From JBFHES01 sp041584015 (GTDB taxonomy: Bacteria; Bacteroidota; Bacteroidia; Bacteroidales; M50B96): 7,542 nucleotides of DNA. Location of the stretch: positions 1-7,542 of the forward strand of contig JBFHES010000220.1 in the NCBI GenBank assembly GCA_041584015.1, read 5' to 3'. A program made the position numbers and the translations under genes. This document shows, piece by piece, positions 1-5,624 of this stretch (the stretch's first letter is position 1; every line of letters begins with the position of its first letter). The notes beneath the pieces were generated by a model. That model saw nothing but the letters and a program-made list of their open reading frames with translations, was not told the origin of the DNA and ran no database searches.

Positions 1-90
1 ATTCGCTTTTGCTTTGCAAAAGAAGATGAAACGTTGCTAAAGGCTGCAGAAATACTATGTAAGCTGGATACCGTTAATGTAGAATCTTAA
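1..90 (+). CDS. PLP-dependent aminotransferase, C-terminal end only (methionine/kynurenine aminotransferase-like)
   Basis: Frame 1 is open from the window edge to a TAA at 88-90 and encodes 29 residues beginning IRFCFAKEDETLLKAAEIL. This closely resembles the C-terminus of class I/II pyridoxal-phosphate aminotransferases of the YbdL (methionine aminotransferase) and kynurenine aminotransferase type. There an (I/L)R(F/L)CFAK segment carries the arginine that binds the substrate carboxylate and is followed by a final helix of the form ETL..AAE.L. Such enzymes transfer an amino group from an amino acid to a 2-oxo acid in the cytoplasm. Everything upstream, including the PLP lysine, lies outside the window, so substrate specificity cannot be judged. 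The last 17 bp overlap the 3' end of holA on the other strand. The family call rests on a short but characteristic tail. Confidence 0.8.
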   Translation: MRFCFAKEDETLLKAAEILCKLDTVNVES

Positions 91-1075
91 AGATCATTTC
101 TCTGAGCAACTCGCCCGGAGGAACTGAAGCTGCATCAACACCTTTCGATTTTAAATCATAGGCTCGCAGAATGGAAATTATCTCTACAAGTTTACCTGCT
201 TTGTAGTTACGTGCTGCCGATTGATAATCACCAATAAAGTAAGGATTCACGCGCAGTACGGAAGCAAGATTACGAGGAGATTTGTCTGTCACAAAATACA
301 CACTCAGTACCTTCTGAAAATAACTGAACAATGAAATAATGGTAAGATTAACCGGATTGTCTTTGGGGTTATTTGCAAAATACTTTACAATCCTGTTGGC
401 CTTTAACACATCGCGCTGACCAAGCGCCTTCTGCAATTCAAAATTATTAAAGTCTTTACTAATACCAATATTCCGTTCAATAAACTCAGCCGATATATCA
501 GTCTGCCCTGCAGGAAGCGACAATACTAGTTTATCCAGTTCATTGGCAATTTTCGAGAGATCGTTTCCCAGGTTTTCAGTAATGAGTACTGCTGAGTCTG
601 GCGAAATTCTACATTTCTTTTTTCTGATGTAATTCGAAATCCAATCGGGTACTTGATTTTCGTATAGCTTTTTAGATTCGAATATGACACCCGTTTTGGC
701 AATTGCTTTGTAAAGCTTGGTATTTTTAGCCAGCTTCTTAAACTTATAGTTGATCACCAGGATTGTAGATTTTGATGGGCCTTGTGCATAGTACAACAGC
801 TCCTCAATTTTCTTGATATTCTGAGCTTCCTTAACCACAACAACCTGGTGATTTGCCATCATCGGAAATCGGCGAGCAATATTATCAATTTGCGCGGCGC
901 TAACTTCCTTTCCATAAAGGATGTGTTCGTTAAATGCCTTTTCAGATTCTGTTAAAACCTTTTGCATAATATAATCAGATATTCGATCGATATAATAGGT
1001 TTCCTCACCCATTAATAAGTAGATAGGCTGATAAATCTTATTATCAATATCCCTGATTATTTGTTCAAGTGTCAT
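74..1075 (-). CDS. holA: DNA polymerase III subunit delta
   Basis: This 333-residue protein is close to the usual length (E. coli HolA has 343). HolA is the clamp-loader subunit that binds and opens the beta sliding clamp during chromosome replication in the cytoplasm. The N-terminus has the family's degenerate nucleotide-fold opening, YLLMGEETYYID (residues 19-30), without a working Walker A. Residues 168-183 (NLGNDLSKIANELDKL) are the conserved helix seen across delta subunits, followed by GISKDFNNFELQKAL (204-218). The C-terminal helical collar domain includes DLKSKGVD near residue 307. The ATG at 1075 lies about 17 nt downstream of the transcription start predicted from a consensus Bacteroidota promoter, which supports this start. 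The 3' end overlaps the convergent aminotransferase gene. Expression is probably independent of amn, because the promoter sits at the end of that gene. The identification is firm. Confidence 0.95.
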   Translation of the reverse strand: MTLEQIIRDIDNKIYQPIYLLMGEETYYIDRISDYIMQKVLTESEKAFNEHILYGKEVSAAQIDNIARRFPMMANHQVVVVKEAQNIKKIEELLYYAQGPSKSTILVINYKFKKLAKNTKLYKAIAKTGVIFESKKLYENQVPDWISNYIRKKKCRISPDSAVLITENLGNDLSKIANELDKLVLSLPAGQTDISAEFIERNIGISKDFNNFELQKALGQRDVLKANRIVKYFANNPKDNPVNLTIISLFSYFQKVLSVYFVTDKSPRNLASVLRVNPYFIGDYQSAARNYKAGKLVEIISILRAYDLKSKGVDAASVPPGELLREMIFKILH

Positions 1076-1098
1076 TTAAGCGAATTGAATATTTTACA

Positions 1099-1129
1099 CA
1101 AAAGTAGTTATCATTTACTATACATCAAA
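1099..1129 (-). promoter_or_regulatory. Bacteroidota-type promoter of holA
   Basis: On the - strand TTTG (1129-1126) is followed after exactly 19 nt by TACTTTTG (1106-1099). This matches the Bacteroidota primary sigma-factor consensus TTTG-N19-TAnnTTTG perfectly. The start of transcription is expected near 1092, leaving a leader of about 17 nt before the holA ATG at 1075. The -33 element lies inside the last codons of amn. The match is seen directly; activity is inferred. Confidence 0.75.
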
Positions 1130-1894
1130 CCTCAAATGCTTAACGGAGCTACCTCCCCTTTTCAACATTAGCAGCGATTCCATTCCAATCTGCAAATGAT
1201 CAAGCACATACTTATCATCAACTGATTTATCGCTTCGCGTGGTTTTAATTCCCGTTGAAATCATCGGTTGATCTGAAACCAGCAAAAGGGCACCTGTTGG
1301 AATCTCATTATGAAAGCCTACCGTAAAAATAGTTGCCGTTTCCATATCAATGGCCATGGCCCGTGTTTTTCCCAGATATTTTTTAAAACGCTCATCGTAC
1401 TCCCAAACACGCTTGTTGGTGGTAAGCACGGTTCCGGTCCAATAATCTCGTTCATGATTTTTAATAGTACTGGACACCACCCTTTGCAAACTAAATGCAG
1501 GCAGGGCTGGGATTTCCGGTGGTAAGTAATCATTAGAGGTACCATCGTTCCGAATGGCGGCAATGGGCAAAATAAAATCGCCGAGCTTATTTTTTTTCTT
1601 TAAGCCACCACACTTGCCAAGAAACAATACAGCCTTCGGACTAATGGCAGTTAATAAGTCCATGATTGTTGCCGCATTGGGGCTTCCCATTCCAAAGTCG
1701 ATAATGGTAACACCGTTCTTTGATGCATTGGCCATATTTTGCTGTTCACCAACAATAGGTACATCATAGTGCTCAGCAAACAATTCAATATAATATCGAA
1801 AATTTGTGAGCAAAATAAACTCACCAAAATCTTCTAACTTTCTGCCGGTATACCGTGGTAACCAATCTTTAACTATCTCTTCTTTTGTTTTCAT
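1118..1894 (-). CDS. amn: AMP nucleosidase
   Basis: The enzyme hydrolyses AMP to adenine and ribose 5-phosphate in purine salvage and adenylate balance in the cytoplasm. The 258 residues correspond to the short form found in Bacteroidota, which has the catalytic nucleoside-phosphorylase/nucleosidase fold and lacks the N-terminal regulatory domain of the 484-residue E. coli enzyme. Visible family features are IIDFGMGSPNAA (64-75), FLGKCGGL (91-98, phosphate/ribose-binding loop), IDMETA (182-187, with the Met-Glu pair that contacts ribose) and SDQP (207-210), whose Asp208 is the expected catalytic acid near the base. The ATG at 1894 begins 5 bp after the stop of the LRR gene. No TAnnTTTG box is visible in between, so amn is probably read from the LRR transcript. 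The holA promoter overlaps its 3' end. The main alternative, a related phosphorylase, is less likely given the overall resemblance to Amn. Confidence 0.92.
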   Translation of the reverse strand: MKTKEEIVKDWLPRYTGRKLEDFGEFILLTNFRYYIELFAEHYDVPIVGEQQNMANASKNGVTIIDFGMGSPNAATIMDLLTAISPKAVLFLGKCGGLKKKNKLGDFILPIAAIRNDGTSNDYLPPEIPALPAFSLQRVVSSTIKNHERDYWTGTVLTTNKRVWEYDERFKKYLGKTRAMAIDMETATIFTVGFHNEIPTGALLLVSDQPMISTGIKTTRSDKSVDDKYVLDHLQIGMESLLMLKRGGSSVKHLRFDV

Positions 1895-1899
1895 ACGTT

Positions 1900-3066
1900 C
1901 TACTTATATAAAATCTGCAAGCGCCCTGCAACCTGATAATTATAAGGTAACATGGTTGTTCTGTCAATGTACAACTTCTCTAATCGTCGGAGCTTAAAAA
2001 CCGATGAAGGAATTTCAAGCATGACACCGCTGTGCGCAACATCCAATTCAATTAGACTTGCTAAATTACCAATTCCTTGCGTAAGCTCGCTAAGACTATT
2101 TTTTCCAATATACAAAAACCTCAGATTACTTAGGTTACCTATTTCAGCAGGCAGTTCCCGAAGCTCATTATAGCTCAGGTCCAGTTCTTCCAGATTATTT
2201 AAATAACTAAGTTCAACTGGTAAGGTTCGCAGCTGGTTGTATTGAACCGACACATATTTTAAATGCTGTAAATGGGCAATTTCCGGTGGCAAGGCTTGTA
2301 GCTCATTTCCATCGAGCACTAACTTCTCCAGATTGACACACTGTAAAATCTCCATTGGAAATTCTTTTAAACCCTTACGCTGGAGCACCAACGTTTCAAC
2401 AAGCAAGGGATCCGTTAGTGCCTCATCGAGAGAAGTAAACTTACGCTTGGCTTTACCCACTTTCAGGTTATTAAGATCGACCTTAACACTAAATTGCAAA
2501 TTACTAAATTGATTATCGGCAAATGGATAGGTGTATAACAACCTGAATTCAATTGATTTGGTTAACTGAATATCGGTACCCAATAAAACCATATTCTGAT
2601 GTGTAAAACCCTGTGTTTCGAACTGCTCGTATTCCAATTGAAATTTATCAGTATAAACCCGCACAAAAGAATTAAGCATAAGCGAGTGCTGATAGCCGAG
2701 ATTGAAGTAAAAGCCCTCTCCTAGCTTTAGCTGTGCGATACCTTGAAAGTCAAAATAATCGTTGCGGTACTCATACTCGAGGTAACCAATATCGGAACCA
2801 CGGCGTGCAAACTGACCACCGAGTTCGAAAAACAAAGGTGGACTAATCTCGCGTCTAATGCTCATACCAATACATGGTAAACCCAGCGCATCGGTATTTA
2901 CAGTATCAAGATTAAGCTTTGTATAATTGAATCCGGCATTAACAAACAAACTACCTGTACTGGCCGACTTTTGTTTAAAACTCGGTGTCATAAAATCATT
3001 CTGTGCTCCCAAATAAAAGGGTAACAGAAAAAGAAACGCCGTGATGCCTATTAATAATTTATTCAA
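1900..3066 (-). CDS. Secreted/outer-membrane protein: beta-barrel-like N-terminal domain plus leucine-rich repeats
   Basis: I choose the TTG at 3066 (388 residues). It places MNKLLIGIT directly before a hydrophobic stretch (AFLFLLPFYLG) and a signal-peptidase site near LGA|Q. The open frame extends to another TTG at 3144, but that would put 26 residues ahead of the signal and lie inside the divergent gene. Residues about 40-200 show alternating aromatic/polar strands (for example LFFELGGQFARRG and GFYFNLGYQHSLMLN), like small Bacteroidota outer-membrane barrels. Residues about 226-370 contain six leucine-rich repeats with a strict 23-24-residue period of the type L.L..N.L..LP..I..L..L, typical of bacterial LRRs used for protein binding. 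A partial seventh repeat, LYIDRT, follows. The ligand is unknown. Amn follows after 5 bp, suggesting one transcript. The LRR call is firm, the barrel is inferred from pattern only, and the function is not recognised. Confidence 0.85.
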   Translation of the reverse strand: MNKLLIGITAFLFLLPFYLGAQNDFMTPSFKQKSASTGSLFVNAGFNYTKLNLDTVNTDALGLPCIGMSIRREISPPLFFELGGQFARRGSDIGYLEYEYRNDYFDFQGIAQLKLGEGFYFNLGYQHSLMLNSFVRVYTDKFQLEYEQFETQGFTHQNMVLLGTDIQLTKSIEFRLLYTYPFADNQFSNLQFSVKVDLNNLKVGKAKRKFTSLDEALTDPLLVETLVLQRKGLKEFPMEILQCVNLEKLVLDGNELQALPPEIAHLQHLKYVSVQYNQLRTLPVELSYLNNLEELDLSYNELRELPAEIGNLSNLRFLYIGKNSLSELTQGIGNLASLIELDVAHSGVMLEIPSSVFKLRRLEKLYIDRTTMLPYNYQVAGRLQILYK

Positions 3067-3084
3067 TGTTTTAGTTTTAGTTTC

Positions 3085-3117
3085 CGAAGATAAGATACTT
3101 TTACAAGATGGATTCAA
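3085..3117 (-). promoter_or_regulatory. Possible promoter of the LRR-amn transcript
   Basis: On the - strand TATCTTCG (3092-3085) matches the TAnnTTTG box with one mismatch. A TTG (3117-3115) lies 22 nt upstream of it, at the long end of the tolerated spacing. Transcription would begin near 3078, about 12 nt before the TTG start at 3066. The upstream half lies inside the first codons of the divergent HsdR-N gene. This is a weak match. Confidence 0.35.
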
Positions 3118-3575
3118 TAAATTTGGAACCCTTAAATTTACCAAGGTTTCCTCTTAAAATAAAACATGAAGACGAAAGGCATTGGGTTTTTGATGTCTTT
3201 AGAAAGAAATATATTGTGTTAACTCCCGAAGAATGGGTAAGACAGAACTTTGCACATTATTTAATTAAAGATAAAAACTATCCTGAGTCACTCATCTCTA
3301 CCGAACGCGCTGTAAAAATAAGTTCTAAATCGAACCGCAGCGACCTGATTGCCTATAACCGAAATGCAGAAGCCTTGTTATTGGTTGAATGCAAAGCAAC
3401 GAGTGTAAAAATTGACCAAAGCACCTTCGATCAAATAGCTGTGTACAATTATAAGGTTGGTGCCAGATATTTAGTAGTTACCAACGGATTAGTGCATTAC
3501 TGCTGTGTGGTTGATCCTGAAAACAAAAAGTACGTTTTCTTAAAAGACATTCCTGATTTTAAAGATTGTAAATAA
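3108..3575 (+). CDS. Stand-alone HsdR N-terminal (type I restriction R-subunit-like) nuclease-fold protein
   Basis: This 155-residue protein matches the small Bacteroidota family annotated as type I restriction enzyme R protein N-terminal domain. The family signature LTPEEWVRQ is at 38-46. A PD-(D/E)XK nuclease core follows: Glu66 in the STERAVK helix, Asp79 in RSDLIAYN, and Glu94-x-Lys96 in LLVECKA. A RecB/HsdR-type Q-x3-Y motif follows at Gln109-Tyr113. All expected catalytic positions are present, so it may cleave or bind DNA. No helicase, specificity or methylase subunit is nearby, so it is not part of a type I restriction system here and its role is unknown. The ATG at 3108 fits the family's N-terminus (LNLPRFPLKIK). 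A weak box, TACTTTTA, at 3096-3103 would give a nearly leaderless message, so its promoter is uncertain. It is divergent from the LRR gene, with about 41 bp between the starts. Confidence 0.85.
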   Translation: MDSINLEPLNLPRFPLKIKHEDERHWVFDVFRKKYIVLTPEEWVRQNFAHYLIKDKNYPESLISTERAVKISSKSNRSDLIAYNRNAEALLLVECKATSVKIDQSTFDQIAVYNYKVGARYLVVTNGLVHYCCVVDPENKKYVFLKDIPDFKDCK

Positions 3576-3943
3576 AGATATATAAGCTGCGTGATTTCAG
3601 CTATAAATAAAAACTCATACAATTTTGACCTGAGAACACTATCAGTTGACATCTGATTTAGACATGTAAATGAAACGCTCCAGCCAAAATCCGAAAATGA
3701 ATATTCCTGCCCTCTTTTCCTAAGAACCATTCTCATCCAAATAAATACGGTATTTATAATTACAATGTAGAAAGTACTAGTAAAAAGAGTTCATCTTTCA
3801 TAACATTCTTTAGAGTCTCTGATTATTTGTTTCCCTCTGTAAAATAAGAATCATCTACTTAATCTTTCTAGATAGACTAGCAACAATAAGCCAGGTCAGG
3901 TAAACTGAAAGTAATCTCATTCAACTCACCACAAAGCAGCCAA
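3576..3943. other. Convergent intergenic region without a recognisable gene
   Basis: This 368-bp AT-rich stretch separates the ends of the HsdR-N gene and the aldehyde dehydrogenase gene. A 79-codon open frame on the - strand (3736-3497) runs into the HsdR-N coding region; I do not recognise it and it lacks a convincing start signal. No tRNA, no strong GC-rich terminator with a T-run and no direct repeat was seen. The only clear structure is the dyad at 3741-3757. A five-base-pair stem at 3585-3602 just after the HsdR-N stop is too weak to call. Confidence 0.6.
3741..3757. repeat. 17-nt perfect inverted repeat, AT-rich
   Basis: ATAAATAC and GTATTTAT are exact reverse complements around a single central G, which as a hairpin gives a 7-bp stem with a CGG loop. 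It lies between two convergent genes, where a bidirectional terminator would be expected. However, the stem is nearly all A-T and no T-run follows, so termination is only a possibility. It could also be a protein-binding dyad or chance in AT-rich DNA. Confidence 0.35.
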
Positions 3944-5365
3944 CTAATATTTATCTTTTACCATCAGTTTTGGCTCAAGCATTTCATGGATGGCGTATTT
4001 AACACCTTCTCTTCCAAAGCCTGAATTCTTAACTCCACCGTAAGGCATATGATCTACCCTGAATGTTGGCACATCGTTCAGCATAACTCCACCAACTTCG
4101 AGCTCATTAAAGGCATAGTTCATTTCATCAATTTTGTTGGTAAATACGCCAGCCTGCAATCCAAAATCGGAATTATTAACCTGCGTAATTGCGTCCTTAA
4201 AATCGGTGTATTTTTCAACACTAACTACTGGGCCAAAAACCTCCAGGCCACAAACTTTCATTTCGCTATTGGTGTTGGTGAGAATGGTAGGTGTATAATA
4301 GGTGCCCTTGCGCTTGCCACCGCACATTACCTTTGCACCGCCTTCCACAGCTTCATTAACCCATGCCTCAACCCTCATAGCATTTCCTTCATCTATCATT
4401 GAAGAAACATCAGTTTCTGCATCATCCGGATGACCTTCCTTAAGCATAGCTGCTGCTGCACTTAGGTTCTTAATAAAACCATCAAAAACGGAGCTATGCA
4501 CATAAATGCGTTGAACATGAATACAAACCTGACCTGAATAGGCAAAGCTTCCGGCCAGACATTTACTTACAGCTTTTTCGATATCAGCAGTTTCGCTCAC
4601 AACAACACCGGCGTTACCACCCAGTTCAAGCGTTACGCGCTTCATGCCCGCATCTCGTTTCATTTGCCAGCCTACCTGCGGCGACCCGGTAAAAGAGAGC
4701 ATTTTAAATCGTGGATCGGTTACCAACTGATTACCCGCCTCACGATCCATTGGTAAAACAGACAAGGCTCCTTTGGGTAAATCTGTATTGTCAATAATCT
4801 TAGCAAGTGCCAAAACCGATAGAGGTGTTGAACGAGCAGGCTTTAAAATTATAGGATTTCCGGATGCAATGGCCGGAGCAATTTTATGTACCGCTAGATT
4901 TAGTGGAAAGTTAAACGGCGCGATTCCTGCAATCAGTCCCACCGGAAAATATTTTATAAAGCCTTCCTTGCCTTCTCCTGCCGCGGTCCAATCTATCGAC
5001 AATAATTCGCCCGGTAAACGTTTTGATTCTTCAGCAGCCACCACAAAAGTTTGAGCTGCCCGATCGATTTCACCTAAAGCATATTTAAGCGGTTTACCTG
5101 CTTCACGTGCAAGCATCAACCCCAGCTCTGCTTTCTGCTCACGAATCTGATTACTTATCGACATTAAGATTTCATAACGCTTAAAAGCTGGTAACTCCTT
5201 CATAACGGGTTCTGCTTTCTTCGCTTGCTCAATGGCAACTTCAAGTTCGTCCTTTCCGGCCAACCAAGTACGTGCCACCGTTTTTCCATCATATGGATTT
5301 TGGACCAGTAATTCATTCGACGTTTTAGAAAAGCTACCAGCAATATATATTTCAAGTTCTTTCAT
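3944..5365 (-). CDS. NAD(P)-dependent aldehyde dehydrogenase family protein
   Basis: This is a full-length cytoplasmic enzyme of 473 residues that oxidises an aldehyde to the acid with NAD(P)+. Numbering from the ATG at 5365, the family's key residues are all present: Asn152 in PFNFP (oxyanion hole), Lys175 in LKPA (cofactor binding), the FTGS nucleotide-fold loop (225-228), general base Glu247 in LELGG, nucleophile Cys281 in SGQVC, and Glu375 in EVFGP. The overall style, including the end YGGVKNSGFGREGVKYAIHEM, recalls the lactaldehyde/phosphonoacetaldehyde and GapN-like groups rather than betaine-aldehyde or methylmalonate-semialdehyde enzymes. The substrate cannot be fixed from sequence. 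The frame extends six codons further to a TTG at 5383, but that codon lies within the promoter's -7 box, so 5365 is preferred. It is monocistronic, with its own promoter and a convergent neighbour downstream. The neighbours give no pathway clue. Confidence 0.9.
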   Translation of the reverse strand: MKELEIYIAGSFSKTSNELLVQNPYDGKTVARTWLAGKDELEVAIEQAKKAEPVMKELPAFKRYEILMSISNQIREQKAELGLMLAREAGKPLKYALGEIDRAAQTFVVAAEESKRLPGELLSIDWTAAGEGKEGFIKYFPVGLIAGIAPFNFPLNLAVHKIAPAIASGNPIILKPARSTPLSVLALAKIIDNTDLPKGALSVLPMDREAGNQLVTDPRFKMLSFTGSPQVGWQMKRDAGMKRVTLELGGNAGVVVSETADIEKAVSKCLAGSFAYSGQVCIHVQRIYVHSSVFDGFIKNLSAAAAMLKEGHPDDAETDVSSMIDEGNAMRVEAWVNEAVEGGAKVMCGGKRKGTYYTPTILTNTNSEMKVCGLEVFGPVVSVEKYTDFKDAITQVNNSDFGLQAGVFTNKIDEMNYAFNELEVGGVMLNDVPTFRVDHMPYGGVKNSGFGREGVKYAIHEMLEPKLMVKDKY

Positions 5366-5380
5366 GGTAATTATTTTTAA

Positions 5381-5412
5381 CAAAAATAAAAATGATTCAT
5401 CGGAATTAGCAA
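5381..5412 (-). promoter_or_regulatory. Bacteroidota-type promoter of the aldehyde dehydrogenase gene
   Basis: On the - strand TATTTTTG (5388-5381) matches TAnnTTTG exactly, and TTG (5412-5410) lies 21 nt upstream, within the usual spacing. Transcription would start near 5375, giving a leader of about 10 nt before the ATG at 5365. This excludes the in-frame TTG at 5383 as the start. Confidence 0.6.
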
Positions 5413-5567
5413 GATACGCTGCCTTCTATTTAAATATTTCTCTACACCAAGCAACTACTCTAATTCTGGAAACACATTCATAGTAAGAAACCAACACACA
5501 AGTATCACGGAGCCTGTTTATTGAAATCTATAAATTAAACACAAGACGGTTTAGCGGCAAAATGCTG

Positions 5568-5586
5568 CGACCAAATTTTATGGTCG
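5568..5586. repeat. Inverted repeat at the EamA promoter, possible operator
   Basis: CGACCA (5568-5573) and TGGTCG (5581-5586) are perfect reverse complements separated by 7 nt. The right arm ends 11 nt before the -7 box of the EamA promoter and the dyad covers its -33 region, where a regulator could block or recruit polymerase. No regulator gene is in the window. The symmetry is seen directly; an operator role is inference. Confidence 0.4.
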
Positions 5587-5605
5587 GTCTATTTGCCTAT
5601 ATTTG
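5576..5605 (+). promoter_or_regulatory. Bacteroidota-type promoter of the EamA-lnt transcript
   Basis: TATATTTG at 5598-5605 matches the -7 consensus TAnnTTTG exactly. A TTTT at 5576-5579, 18 nt upstream, is a one-mismatch -33 element. Transcription would start near 5612, about 13 nt before the ATG at 5625, which supports that start codon. The weak -33 together with the overlapping dyad would suit a regulated promoter. Confidence 0.6.
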
Positions 5606-5624
5606 ACAGCTAATAAAAAGGCAT

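Noticed and set aside
1310..2173. Several short open frames on both strands within the amn and LRR genes
   Set aside because: They lie wholly or mostly inside well-identified genes in other frames and have no recognisable domains.
3067..3144. Longer start (TTG at 3144) for the LRR protein
   Set aside because: It would add 26 polar residues ahead of an obvious signal peptide and lie within the divergent HsdR-N coding sequence; the TTG at 3066 fits the signal peptide.
3108..3575. Type I restriction-modification or other defence island
   Set aside because: Only the HsdR N-terminal domain is present. The neighbours are replication, metabolism and envelope genes, and there is no methylase, helicase, integrase or repeat array.
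3585..3602. Hairpin AGCTG-N8-CAGCT after the HsdR-N stop as a terminator
   Set aside because: It has only five base pairs and is followed by an A-rich rather than T-rich tract.
3497..3736. 79-codon open frame on the - strand spanning the intergenic gap and the end of the HsdR-N gene
   Set aside because: It overlaps about 79 bp of a well-supported gene, resembles no family I recognise and has no consensus promoter box or clear start signal.
4049..5054. Open frames on the + strand opposite the aldehyde dehydrogenase (4049-4402 and 4773-5054)
   Set aside because: They are antisense shadows of a gene with all catalytic motifs intact and show no family resemblance.
5366..5383. Upstream TTG start for the aldehyde dehydrogenase
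   Set aside because: The TTG is part of the -7 promoter box, so it would not be in the transcript.
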